From the NCBI RefSeq assembly GCF_014982855.1, contig NZ_JADCKF010000005.1, positions 62,001 to 126,000 on the forward strand: a DNA stretch of 64,000 nucleotides, given 5' to 3'. Below, one piece after another: positions 42,945-53,100 of this stretch (position 1 is its first letter; each line of letters begins with the position of its first letter). The DNA comes from Pseudoflavonifractor gallinarum. GTDB taxonomy: Bacteria > Bacillota > Clostridia > Oscillospirales > Oscillospiraceae. Under the pieces are notes generated by a model. That model was given only the letters and a program-made list of their open reading frames with translations, did no database searches and was not told where the DNA came from. A program made the translations under genes and the position numbers.

Positions 42945-43502
42945 ATGACGGAAAAAATCAGATGCAGCTGGGCCAATCCCAAGAATCCTCTCTATATCCG
43001 CTACCACGATGAGGAGTGGGGCATTCCCGTCCACGACGACCGGAGGCTGTTTGAGATGCTGGTTCTGGAGGGCTTTCAGGCGGGCCTCTCCTGGGAGTGT
43101 ATCCTCAATAAGCGGGAGGCATTCCGCCGGGCCTTTGACGGCTTTGATCTGGAGAAGGTCTGTGAGTACGACGCGGAAAAGCTGGAGGCACTGAGGCAGG
43201 ATCCCGGCATTGTCCGGAACAGGCTGAAGATCCGCGCCGCGGTAAAGAACGCCAGGATTTTTCGGGACATGCAGCGGGAGTGGGGGAGCTTTGATCGCTA
43301 CCTCTGGCACTGGACGGAGGGGAAGCGCATCCATGAGACCGGACAGGTCCGCTCCGAACTGTCCGACGCGGTGTCTGAGGATCTGAAGCGGCGGGGCATG
43401 AAGTTCGTGGGGAGCGTCATCATCTACTCCTATCTGCAGGCGGTGGGCGTGATCGACTCCCATGAGGAGACCTGCTTTTGCAGGCAGGGAAAGAGAGCAT
43501 AA
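42945..43502 (+). CDS. tag: DNA-3-methyladenine glycosylase I
   Basis: 185 residues. Removes 3-methyladenine from alkylated DNA. The zinc-snap residues are present: CSWANP at the N-terminus (Cys), YHDEEWG (His), and DSHEETCFC at the C-terminus (His and Cys). The substrate pocket lies in LFEMLVLEGFQAGLSWECILNKREAFR. The ATG at 42945 is preferred over 42918 because GGAG lies 9 bases before it. It is followed 29 bases later by the GNAT gene. Confidence 0.94.
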   Translation: MTEKIRCSWANPKNPLYIRYHDEEWGIPVHDDRRLFEMLVLEGFQAGLSWECILNKREAFRRAFDGFDLEKVCEYDAEKLEALRQDPGIVRNRLKIRAAVKNARIFRDMQREWGSFDRYLWHWTEGKRIHETGQVRSELSDAVSEDLKRRGMKFVGSVIIYSYLQAVGVIDSHEETCFCRQGKRA

Positions 43503-43531
43503 CTTCGACCGCACCATATCGAGGAGGAACT

Positions 43532-44158
43532 ATGAGACAGGACAATATCATCATCCGCCGGGAAACACCGGCGGACTACGCTGCCGTAGAACATCTCACC
43601 CGGGAGGCCTTCTGGAACGTATACCGCCCCGGCTGTCTGGAGCACTATGTGGTCCATGTGCTGCGCCGGGACCCGGACTTTGTGCCCGAGCTGGACCTGG
43701 TCATGGAGCGGGACGGAGCGCTCATCGGCCATGTGCTGTATATGCGCGCCAAAATTGTGGCCGATGACGGCCGGGAGATCCCCATGATGACCTTCGGGCC
43801 CATCAGCATCCGCCCGGACCTCCAGCGGCAGGGATTGGGCAAATATCTGCTGGACGAGTCCATGGAGCGGGCCAGGGAGTTGGGGGCGGGGGCCCTGTGC
43901 ATCGAGGGCAACATCGACTTCTACGGCAAGTCCGGCTTTGTAGTGGCCGGGACCCGGGGCGTCCACTACCACGGGGAGCCGGAGCAGGAGATCGTCCCCT
44001 ATGTCCTGCTCAGGGAGCTCCAGCCGGACTTTTTGAAGGGCATCACCGGGGTCTACCACACGCCGAAGGGCTACTATGTGGATGAGGCCGCGGCGGAGGA
44101 ATTTGACCGGAACTTCCCGCCCAAGGAAAAATTAAGGCTGCCGGGACAGCTGTTTTGA
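43532..44158 (+). CDS. GNAT family N-acetyltransferase
   Basis: 208 residues. Acetyl-CoA site pattern ISIRPDLQRQGLGKYLLDESMERARELG, followed by the GAGALCIEGNIDFYGKSGF segment typical of GNAT beta5. The C-terminal ~60 residues (PYVLLRELQPDFLKGITGVYHTPKGYY) are an extension seen in predicted GNATs of Firmicutes. The acceptor is unknown. GAGGAGG precedes the ATG. It is probably co-transcribed with tag and closed by a terminator at 44176. Confidence 0.88.
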   Translation: MRQDNIIIRRETPADYAAVEHLTREAFWNVYRPGCLEHYVVHVLRRDPDFVPELDLVMERDGALIGHVLYMRAKIVADDGREIPMMTFGPISIRPDLQRQGLGKYLLDESMERARELGAGALCIEGNIDFYGKSGFVVAGTRGVHYHGEPEQEIVPYVLLRELQPDFLKGITGVYHTPKGYYVDEAAAEEFDRNFPPKEKLRLPGQLF

Positions 44159-44175
44159 TCCGGGCGCATGTGAAG

Positions 44176-44207
44176 ATCGGCCGCAGGAAAAACTGCGGCC
44201 GATGTTT
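44176..44207 (+). terminator. terminator after GNAT gene
   Basis: 10-bp perfect stem ATCGGCCGCA / TGCGGCCGAT (loop GGAAAAAC) followed by GTTT. Weak T-run. Confidence 0.65.
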
Positions 44208-44293
44208 CATATAGGGCGGATCGGAGTGCATGGAAAGGAACGATTCCGAAGACGGAAGGCGCCTCTGCCGCAGCCGCACCGCGCTGCCCGCTT

Positions 44294-44358
44294 CCCCAAA
44301 ATCCCCCTTTCGAGGGAGTGACAAGGCCCCCCTTTTTTCCTATAATAAAAGATAGGAA
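44294..44358 (+). promoter_or_regulatory. promoter of the MalT-like regulator with the shared 19-bp box
   Basis: CCCCAAAATCCCCCTTTCG at 44294-44312, identical to 46829-46847. A consensus TATAAT lies at 44341-44346, 28 bases after the box, within a TTCCTAT/ATAGGAA dyad (44337-44343, 44352-44358). Reverse-read, the box contains GGGGGAT and TTGGGG, reminiscent of MalT-type sites. Confidence 0.6.
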
Positions 44359-44370
44359 CGGGGTGAGCAA

Positions 44371-46824
44371 ATGGATACGCTCTATTTTTCGCAAGATATC
44401 CAACAGAAACTTTCTCACATCTATCAAAGCAGTCTGACCATGATCGAAGCGCCTGCGGGCTATGGGAAAAGCACGGCGGTCCGCTGGGCCATGCGGGAGA
44501 TTCCTCACGAGCAGGTCCACTGGTTCACAGCGGTGAGCTTTTTGCAGGACACCAGTCTGGACTGGTTTATCCGGCAGATCGGCACCCTGGACGCGGACGC
44601 AGGCGCCGCACTGCGGGGGCTTGGCTTTCTGAACCGCAGCAATGTCAGCGCCGCTGCGGACATCCTGGCCCGCCTTTCGGTCTCCTCACCCTGCTATCTC
44701 ATTTTGGACAATTTTCAGCTGATCGGCGACAACTGGCCGTTGCCCCTTCTGCAGGCGATAGCGGACCGGCCCCGGGATGGCCTGCATGTGGTGCTGATCT
44801 CCCAGAACTTTAAAAAGCTGCGGGCCGTCTTTGAAAGCAGCTCCGGCGTCTCCCGGCTGAATTCCCGGGATTTTCTGCTGGGCAAGAAGGACATCCTGCA
44901 ATATGCCCAGCAGCTGGGCCTGAACCTGACCCGGCAGCAGGCCGACATGGTCTACCGCAATACCGAGGGCTGGGCCGCCGCGGTGGCCCTGTATTTGAAG
45001 AGCTTACAGGACAATCCCGACAAGCTGCCGGAATTTCACGATATGGACGGGCTGCTCCACGAATTTTTCTGGCGGAAAGTCTCCTGTAAGGAGCAGGAGA
45101 TGCTGCTGCGGGTGGCGGTGTATGACTGCATCCAGGAGGAACGGCTGCCGGACATTGCCCCCGGCCAGGAGGCGGCTTTGCAGAACCTCCTGGTGCGCAC
45201 GCCTCTCATGCACCACGACATCCGGGCCAGAACCAGCTATCCCCACGAGCTGCTGCGGCATTTCCTGCTGGAGATGCTGGAATCCATGCCCCCGGACTTC
45301 CGCTGTCAGGTCTATGAGGCCGCGGGCACCATCTACCGCCGGACCGGGAACAACAAAAAGGCCGTGGAGTGCTTTTTCCAGGCGGGCAACGACGAACAGC
45401 TGCTTTCCTGCGAGCTGGTGGGGCTTCTGGGGGAGACCTTCGGCTCGATCCCCTACACCGCCCTGGCCCGCAGGGTGCTGCAGCGCTGTCCCCGGGAGAC
45501 ATTGGCCCAATACCCCCTCTCCATGCTGCGGCTGTGCCTGGCCCTGTTTGCAGGCACGGATTTCCGGGGCTTTGAAGCCGCGCTGGAGGAGAGCCGGGAG
45601 ATCCTGGCGGAAAACGGCAGCCGGCAGCTCATGTGGGAGTGGTATCTCCTCTCCGCCTTCCGGGAGTTTCCCGACATCCCCCGCATGAAGGCATGTTACC
45701 AGGAGGCTGCCGCCTGGATGAGCGAGCCCTCCCGGCTCTTCAACCGGCGGGAGCCTTATCTGTTCGGCACCACCTCCATGTGGTATCTCTTTTACCGCAC
45801 ACCGGGGAAGATGATGGAGACGGCAGAGGCGCTGCGGGACATGCTGGAGGTCTACAATCCCCTCACCGGCAATCACGGGGCCGGGGCCTATGAGCTCTAC
45901 CTGGGCGAGGCCCTCAGCGTCCAGGGGCGGTTTGACGAGTCGGACATCTACGCCCACCGGGCGGCGCTGCTGTCGGAGCAGTGGCAGAACGCCACGGTGA
46001 CCTACGGCGCGGCCCTGCTGCTGGGCATCAACGCCATCTACCAGTCGGACATGATCTCCCTGCAGAAGGCCATCGAATATCTGGAGACCAAGGCCCTGGC
46101 CTATCCCTTTTTGCAGCACACCGCCATCAACACCCAGATGGCGGAGACCGTCCGTACCTATCTGCTGGGCCTCATGATGGAGCCGGACCGCTCCGCGGCC
46201 TGGGCCAGAGGGGCGGCGGACATGCTGGGGGACCTCACCTTTACGAATTTCATGGCCAAGACCAACCGCATCACCGACCTGATTTTGAAGAAGGAGTACA
46301 AGCGGGCCATTGCCAGCGTAGAGGCCTCCCTCCAGCTGGACAGCCGTCTCATCTCCCTGTCCACGCGCAATTTCATGTGTGTGGGCCTATCCCTGTGCTA
46401 CCTGTCCATGGGGGCGATCCCCCGGGCGGTGGAGTGGCTGGAGCAGTCCCTGTCCCTGGCGGAGCAGGACAAGAACTATACCTTCCTGGCCTGCTTCCGA
46501 AAGTATCTCTCGGTTTTGTTTCTGCTTCCCTCCATCAAAAAGAAGCATGAGACCGCCATCGCGGAGATCAAAGCCATGGAGATCCACTATACCAGGGCGG
46601 AGGAGAGCCGGATCTTTGCCATGCTGGAGAAGTACCCGGATCAGATGACCGAACTCAGCGAGCGGGAGCGGGAAGTGGCCCGGCTGGCGGCGGAGGGCCT
46701 GCGCAACAAGGAGATCGCCCAGCGCCTCTTCATCTCGGAGGAGACCGTGAAGAGCCATATCCGCAGTATCTTCAACAAGACCAACATCGACCGCCGGAGC
46801 AAACTGGTGGATCTTTTGAAATAA
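44371..46824 (+). CDS. MalT/LuxR-family ATP-dependent transcriptional activator
   Basis: 817 residues. STAND-type NTPase at the N-terminus: Walker A IEAPAGYGKSTA (~27), Walker B-like CYLILDNFQLIGD, GWAAAVALYL. A long TPR-like helical region (~300-730) is the probable inducer-sensing part. The C-terminal LuxR helix-turn-helix is LSEREREVARLAAEGLRNKEIAQRLFISEETVKSHIRSIFNKTNI. GGGGTGAG precedes the ATG. The protein lies between two promoters that carry the same 19-bp box, so it probably activates itself and the downstream surface-protein operon (inference). The inducer is unknown. Confidence 0.9.
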   Translation: MDTLYFSQDIQQKLSHIYQSSLTMIEAPAGYGKSTAVRWAMREIPHEQVHWFTAVSFLQDTSLDWFIRQIGTLDADAGAALRGLGFLNRSNVSAAADILARLSVSSPCYLILDNFQLIGDNWPLPLLQAIADRPRDGLHVVLISQNFKKLRAVFESSSGVSRLNSRDFLLGKKDILQYAQQLGLNLTRQQADMVYRNTEGWAAAVALYLKSLQDNPDKLPEFHDMDGLLHEFFWRKVSCKEQEMLLRVAVYDCIQEERLPDIAPGQEAALQNLLVRTPLMHHDIRARTSYPHELLRHFLLEMLESMPPDFRCQVYEAAGTIYRRTGNNKKAVECFFQAGNDEQLLSCELVGLLGETFGSIPYTALARRVLQRCPRETLAQYPLSMLRLCLALFAGTDFRGFEAALEESREILAENGSRQLMWEWYLLSAFREFPDIPRMKACYQEAAAWMSEPSRLFNRREPYLFGTTSMWYLFYRTPGKMMETAEALRDMLEVYNPLTGNHGAGAYELYLGEALSVQGRFDESDIYAHRAALLSEQWQNATVTYGAALLLGINAIYQSDMISLQKAIEYLETKALAYPFLQHTAINTQMAETVRTYLLGLMMEPDRSAAWARGAADMLGDLTFTNFMAKTNRITDLILKKEYKRAIASVEASLQLDSRLISLSTRNFMCVGLSLCYLSMGAIPRAVEWLEQSLSLAEQDKNYTFLACFRKYLSVLFLLPSIKKKHETAIAEIKAMEIHYTRAEESRIFAMLEKYPDQMTELSEREREVARLAAEGLRNKEIAQRLFISEETVKSHIRSIFNKTNIDRRSKLVDLLK

Positions 46825-46828
46825 CTCC

Positions 46829-46900
46829 CCCCAAAATCCCCCTTTCGGGGGATGTGCGCAGCATAGGAACTCGGTATGATAAATACAGAGTTCCTATGCT
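46829..46900 (+). promoter_or_regulatory. promoter of the DUF2442/giant surface protein operon
   Basis: Copy of CCCCAAAATCCCCCTTTCG at 46829-46847, then TATGAT at 46875-46880, 27 bases after the box. A perfect 13-bp inverted repeat (AGCATAGGAACTC 46860-46872 / GAGTTCCTATGCT 46888-46900) encloses the -10. This is the same design as at 44294-44358. Confidence 0.6.
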
Positions 46901-46929
46901 GTTATTTTTGCGCGAAAGGAGGAGAGCTT

Positions 46930-47178
46930 ATGGACGCCTCCGGCATCACTTTACAGGTACTTCCCAACTATCAGCTCAAGCTGAGTTTTCCCAACGGCAG
47001 CGAGGCGGTCATTGACATGAAGCAGCGGGTCCACGCCATCCGGTTTGGAAGGCTGTCGTCGCCGGAGCTGTTTAAAACCGCCCGGCTGGTGGACAGCGAG
47101 GTGGTCTGGGACAATGGGGCCTACTGCGTGCGTGCATCCATCAATGAGCTGCTGGATTCCATGCAGATGGACGGATAG
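46930..47178 (+). CDS. DUF2442 domain protein
   Basis: 82 residues. The LQVLPNYQLKLSFPNGSEAVIDMKQ ... FKTARLVDSEVVWDNGAYCVRASINELL pattern is that of DUF2442, a small fold often linked to toxin-antitoxin or accessory loci. AAAGGAGGAG precedes the ATG. It is the first gene after the box-bearing promoter and ends 14 bases before the start of the giant surface protein, so it may modulate or signal its expression. No toxin partner is seen. Confidence 0.75.
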   Translation: MDASGITLQVLPNYQLKLSFPNGSEAVIDMKQRVHAIRFGRLSSPELFKTARLVDSEVVWDNGAYCVRASINELLDSMQMDG

Positions 47179-47192
47179 AAGGAGGAATGTGT

Positions 47193-50100
47193 GTGAAAAA
47201 GAGAGTGTTGAGCCTGCTGCTGGCAGTCTGCATGACCCTGTCATTGCTGCCGGCCACGGCTTATGCCGCCGTAGGCGGCTTGTTGGGCAATCCGCCGGAA
47301 CGGAATGAAAGCCTGCTCCAGCAGCTGGAGCAGTTCACCGGCGAGAGCTATGAGGAGGTCTATGACCTGCTCGACACCCTGGGTCTCCTGGACGAGGACG
47401 GCAATCTGGTCACTGACCGGACCATCGACCTGGACGGGGAGACCTATACCCTGGAGGAGATGGAGGCCCTGCTCAGCGATCCGGCCACCGATCTCACCCA
47501 GGTGGCCGAGGTGGACGGGGTGCCCATCGCCCTGAAGGACCTCAAGACCATCATCGCCATCGAGCGGCAGCTGCAGTATCTGCAGGAGAAGTATTTTACT
47601 GGGGCCACCTTCGAGGGGGAGACCCTGGAGAATCTCAACAGCCTGCTGGAGCAGCTCCAGGGCGAGGGCATGACCCTGACGGCCAACCGCGATCAGGTCG
47701 TCTTTGACACCAGCAACGTGCAGGTGAAGGACGACACCTATTACATCAGCACCCCCGACGTGACCATCCCGCGGGGCACCACCCTCTCGATCAAATTCAA
47801 GGTGGATTTTTCCAATGTGCTCAAGGCCATGGGATTCTGGGGCGAAGAGTCTGTGAGCAATATGTTTAACCGTGGGCTTGCCGTCTACCTGTCCGATCAG
47901 ACCAGCAACCGTTATTCTCTGGGGAACAACAGCGGTGAAATCATTTACTTTTTTACCCCAGAGGAAATGTCACAGGTGGACGGAACAGAGTACACACTGA
48001 CGACAGATGCGTTCAGGAATGATTACACCGGGCCGCTGTATCTCTGCATTAGTGCGCCTGGGATCTCGGATTATGCGACAACATGGAAAAATTATCTTTC
48101 ATTTGGTGAGATTTCCTTCGGGGATATCTGGCAGAATGTGTCCTTCTATGACGCCCAGGGCTTCTTCTTCCAGGACGGGAGCGGCCTGAGCGACTGCTGG
48201 AACGGCTACTTTTCCATCTCCAATCCGTTGCCGGCCATGCCAGGCTCTGCAAGCGCCTCCCAAGAGATGACCTCTTCTAACAAGATCGATTACGAGCTCG
48301 TTAGCCAAATAGGGTTTTCACTGGCGTTGAGCACCGATCTCGAGGCACTGGAGCAGACGCTGACTTATCTCCAGCAGTGCCTTGACACGCTCGACTCCGA
48401 CAGCGCGATACGCACCCACGTCACCGCCACCATCAAGCAGGAGAACACCGATGATTACCAAAATATCACCGGGGAACAGCACCGCACGCTGATTGTGCCG
48501 CAGAGCGTCCTTCTCGGCGCGAACCCCTACATCGACGCAAACAGTGTCAACGGTTTTCCGCTCAGCCTCCCCTCCGGCAGGGGGACGGCGGACATCTCCT
48601 ACAACATCATCTCCACAACGATGTCCTCTTACCCCGCGGTCTATCCCCTGAATTTTCTTCTGAAATTAAGTATCTGCAAGGATGACACGGTACAATGGGA
48701 TCAGATCAGCGACGGCGACTTTGACGAAACCTACGTTTACTATGTAAATGGCTATACCGCCACTACTACCAAGTCCAGTTTTGAACTGGTAAATGACGGC
48801 GAGGACCCCATCCTCACCGTCTCCGCACCGCAGGGTACCTACCGGAGCGGCGATGTGATTCCCATTACCATTACTGCCGATGAGTTCATTCAGGCCACGA
48901 ATGATACCCAAATCACCATCAACAATACTCCGTACACACTGGAAGAGCTCCACGGCTCCACCAGCGGCAAGTACATCACCTTCTTCTATGAGGTCAAGGA
49001 AATGGATGATGGTGTCCTTACCGTGGGCGTGGCCTCTAACTCCGGCATCACAGACTACTGGGGCAACGAGGCCAAAGAGGTGAATAACGTTACCGTCTCC
49101 GGCGTGACCTTGGATACCCCCATTCTGAAGAATGCCGTGGAGAACCTGGATGTCACCTATGATGAGAGCGGCAAGGCGCTGAATTTCGCCATCTCGGCCA
49201 AGCAGGGCGAATATCAGCAGATGTACAGCGAATATCTGACCGATCCCACCGGCCTGATGCGGCTGCTCGTCAGCGTGAACGGCGCCCCGGATCAGGAGCA
49301 TACGGTTACCATGGAGGAGGGGGCCAATGACTCCTACACCTTCACCGCAAAGCCGTACCCCCTCACGCCCACAACGGTGGAGCAGAACGTCACCGTCCAG
49401 CTCCAGGTAAAGAACGGAGAGAGCTGGGAGACCGTGCCCTGGGAGACAAAATCGGTCACCATCGCCAGGCGTGTGGATGTGGCCGATGTGGTCATCAGTG
49501 TGGTCGGCGCTGGGCCGGACTACAACTACACGATTGCCCTCAGCGACGAAGCCATCCCCAAGCTCCAGGCGCAGACCAGCCCGGAGGGGGCGGCCACCAG
49601 CGGCACCTGGCACAGCACAGACGAAACCGTTGCCACCATTACCAAGGAGGGCCAGATCGAGCTCCAGTCCAAAACCGGCAAAGTGAGCTTCTACTACGTG
49701 GCCGACAACGGTACGCCGGAGGATACAAAGGATGATAAGGAATCCAATCATTTGGAGTTTACCATCACCGCCGGCGACAAGCTGTATCTGGGCATCCCCC
49801 AGTATGCCCAGGAGTCCCTGCTCCAGAGCGGCAGCAGCGCCACGGTGAAGTGGAACACCAATGTCTTTGACCTCTATCCGGGACAGGATATCACCTTCAC
49901 CGTCAAGCTCTTTGCGGGCACGCAGGCCACCGGCGAGCCCAGCAAGAGCTATGAAGTGAAGAGTACGGCCGGGGGGGAGCGGATCACCTCCTGTACCATC
50001 CCGGCCACAGACCTGCCGGTGACCTATCCCCAGAGCCAGTACACCGTGGAGGTCGGGATGGAGAGCCCCGAGAAACGCGCGGCCACCTCGTCCATTACGG

Positions 50101-53100
50101 TGCTCTCCCCGCCCACCCAGCTGCGCATCACCTCGGACAAGACCGACCTCACCGATGCGGAGACCGCCACGCTCACCTGCACCATCTCGGGCAATCCGGA
50201 TGCAAAGGGCACCCTGTCCGCCGCCCGTATGGCGGACGGTGCGTCGACGGCGGAAGAGGTCACCAGCCAGTGCCTGTCCGCCACATCGGTAGACGGGGGC
50301 AGCGGTACGGTGCGTTTTACACCGGCAGCGGTAGGCAGCGGCCTCTACGACACCTACACCATCACCTTTACCGAAAATGAGACCGGCAGCCCGAACTTTG
50401 CCCCCAGCTCCGACTCCATCGTGCTGCGGGTCTACCGCTCCGGCGCGCTGGAGATCCAGCCGGAAGGCCCGATCACCATGGATAACACCTCCAAGGTGAG
50501 CGGCAGCCTTCCCACGGACAGCAAAAGCATTCTGGAGCTGCGCCAGGAGCTGGGCCTCATCGAGTACGTGAGCATCAACGCGGATGCCTACAACTGGAGC
50601 AGCTTCCGGGACGGCATCCGGTGGGTCTCGGACCACCCGGAGGCCGTGGGCATCTACTACCGCCAGGGCGGTCTGTGGGACAACATTGCGGATCTGAGCT
50701 ACGAGACCTATCTGCCCCGGACGCAGATGGCGCTCTCCGCCACCACGGACGGCTCCGCCACCATCACGGCCACCCATGCGGCCACCGGCATGAGCGACAG
50801 TGTGACCGTGAATGTGAACACCCTGCGGGACAAGTTCTACCTCTTCCAGGTCACGCCCGCGGTGACCACGGAGGTCACCTACACCAACGGCGCGGGCGAG
50901 AGCAAGACGGTCCAAACCAATGCGGACGGCCTTCTGGCCCTCTATGAGCCCAGCGGCATCCAGAGCGACGTGTATTTCCGCTCAGGCAGCGAGAAGGAGC
51001 CCAATCTGGGCACCATTCTCAACAGCGCCCTCTCCAGCGGGGAGCGGGACGCGGCCAAGCTGCAGCTCTATCCCCTGAACACCGTCACCCTCCGTCCCGC
51101 CGCCAAGGCGGAGCTGTACCTGGTGAACCCTGACGGCACACCCTTTGCCAACGAGACCGTCACCCTCCGGGGCGGCGTGTACCTGGGCGGCTACTACTGT
51201 GAAAGCGCCCAGATGGGACCCACCTCCGGCAGCCTGATCTCCGGGGCCACCGACGGCAAGTACACCACCGATCAAGACGGCAAGCTGACGGTGTACATGG
51301 ACGCCACCCAGTTTGCGGCCGATGGCTATACCGGACAGCTGACCAACGCTGCGCTGGACTACTGGTTCGAGCTCAGTGACCTGGACAATAACAAATATTA
51401 TCCCACTCTGGTGAACATCCAGGGCAGCATGTCCGCCGACCGCATCCTGCGCACCGGCAGTGCGGTGGTCACCCTGGAGGAGGTTCCCCAGGGCCAGGAG
51501 GAACAGCCCTTCCTCACCGCCCAGACCATGGCCTACGGCAAGGAGAGCGGAACCGACCTGCAAATCCGGGATGTCATGGGCTCCACCGGCCGAGTGGGTC
51601 CCAACAGTACCTACAAGTATGCCGAGCTCACCAGCCGCTTTATGCTCTGGGGCGTGGAGGCGGAAAATGGCAAGGCCACGGTCTCCATGACCGGGGAAAA
51701 CGGATTTGTACCCGAGGGACAGACCGTGGAGGACAGCACCTTCCCCTTCTCCTCCATCCCCATCGTCACCAACACCATGGTCCTGACCAAGAAGACCATG
51801 ACGGAGTCCGGCTGGCTCAAGCCCGAGACGGCCGCTAAGCTCCGGGCCTGTGTGTACCAGAATGACCAGCTGCTCAAGGACGTGTCCATGCCCTTCCAGG
51901 TCATTGACCTGACCGATGTGAAGCTGGTCAACGAGGACGCCAAGGCGGTGGTGCTGGATATGCAGGGCAGCTTCCAGAACGGCCTGAACAGCAACAGCAG
52001 CCGCTTCACCTTTGGCAACAGCTCCATCAGCAGCGCCTTTAACGGGGATATCGCCTCGATGCTGCGCTCTGTGGCCAATTCCAGCAACCCCCTGTTCAAA
52101 GTACTCATCACCCCTACGGAGGACAGCACGGTCTTCAATGTGCTCATCTGGGGCGGCTATGACAGCCTGGAACTGGAGGACTTCGACTACGACCAGGACG
52201 GCCTGTCCATGAACTATGAGCTGCTGGACACCGAGCGGCAGGTGGGTGTGCCCAGCGTGGGCGACCTCAGCGATATGGCCCAGGGCAACTACCACCCTAG
52301 ACAGGACCTGAGACAGAACTATCTGAAGACCACCAACTCCGGCCTGGACTTCGGCGCGCAGCTGACCGGCTGCTACGAGGGCCAGTTCTACTACGACACC
52401 GACCAGCACGCGTGGGCTTTCCGTGTGGTAAGCGGCGGCTTTACCGCCGGTGCGGGCGTGGGCTTTGAGGCCAACGTGAACTTCTTTGCCGGTCCGATCC
52501 CCATCACCGCCTCCTTCGGCGCGGGTCTGTCCCTCCAGCTGGACTACAAGGCCGCCACGGTCTACACCGACCAGGTGAAGGATACCTCCGGCTGGAGCGA
52601 AGAGGCCAAGGCCTCCGACTCCGTCAACGATTTCCTCACCACCCTGCGCATCAACGGCTATATCAGCGCCTTTGGCGGCGTGGGCTTTGATTACAGCATC
52701 GTGGCGCTGAAGATCGGCCTGTTCGGCAAGCTCACCGGCGACTCCACCAACCAGTTCCTCTCCCGGACCTATCTGACCAGCGGCCAGCAGCGCAACGGAC
52801 AGGCCCTCGGCGTGGAAGGCGAGGTGGGCCTCAAAGTGGTGGTCAAGCTGCTCTTCATCTCCTATGACGGAGCGCTGGTCTCCGGCAAGGTCAATTACAA
52901 CGAAAAATTCGGCGACTATCAGTACATCAACGACTACTGGAGCGGAAACGGCACCAGCACCACGTCTCTGGCGGGTACGCCCACCCTGCTCAGCCGCAGC
53001 TATCTGGAGGCCTACGCCAATGGGGAGCGCGCCTGGAATACCCCCGGCTTTGACAGCGATGCTACCGTGGTGCAGAGCGACGCCAACCCCGGCTCCGAGC

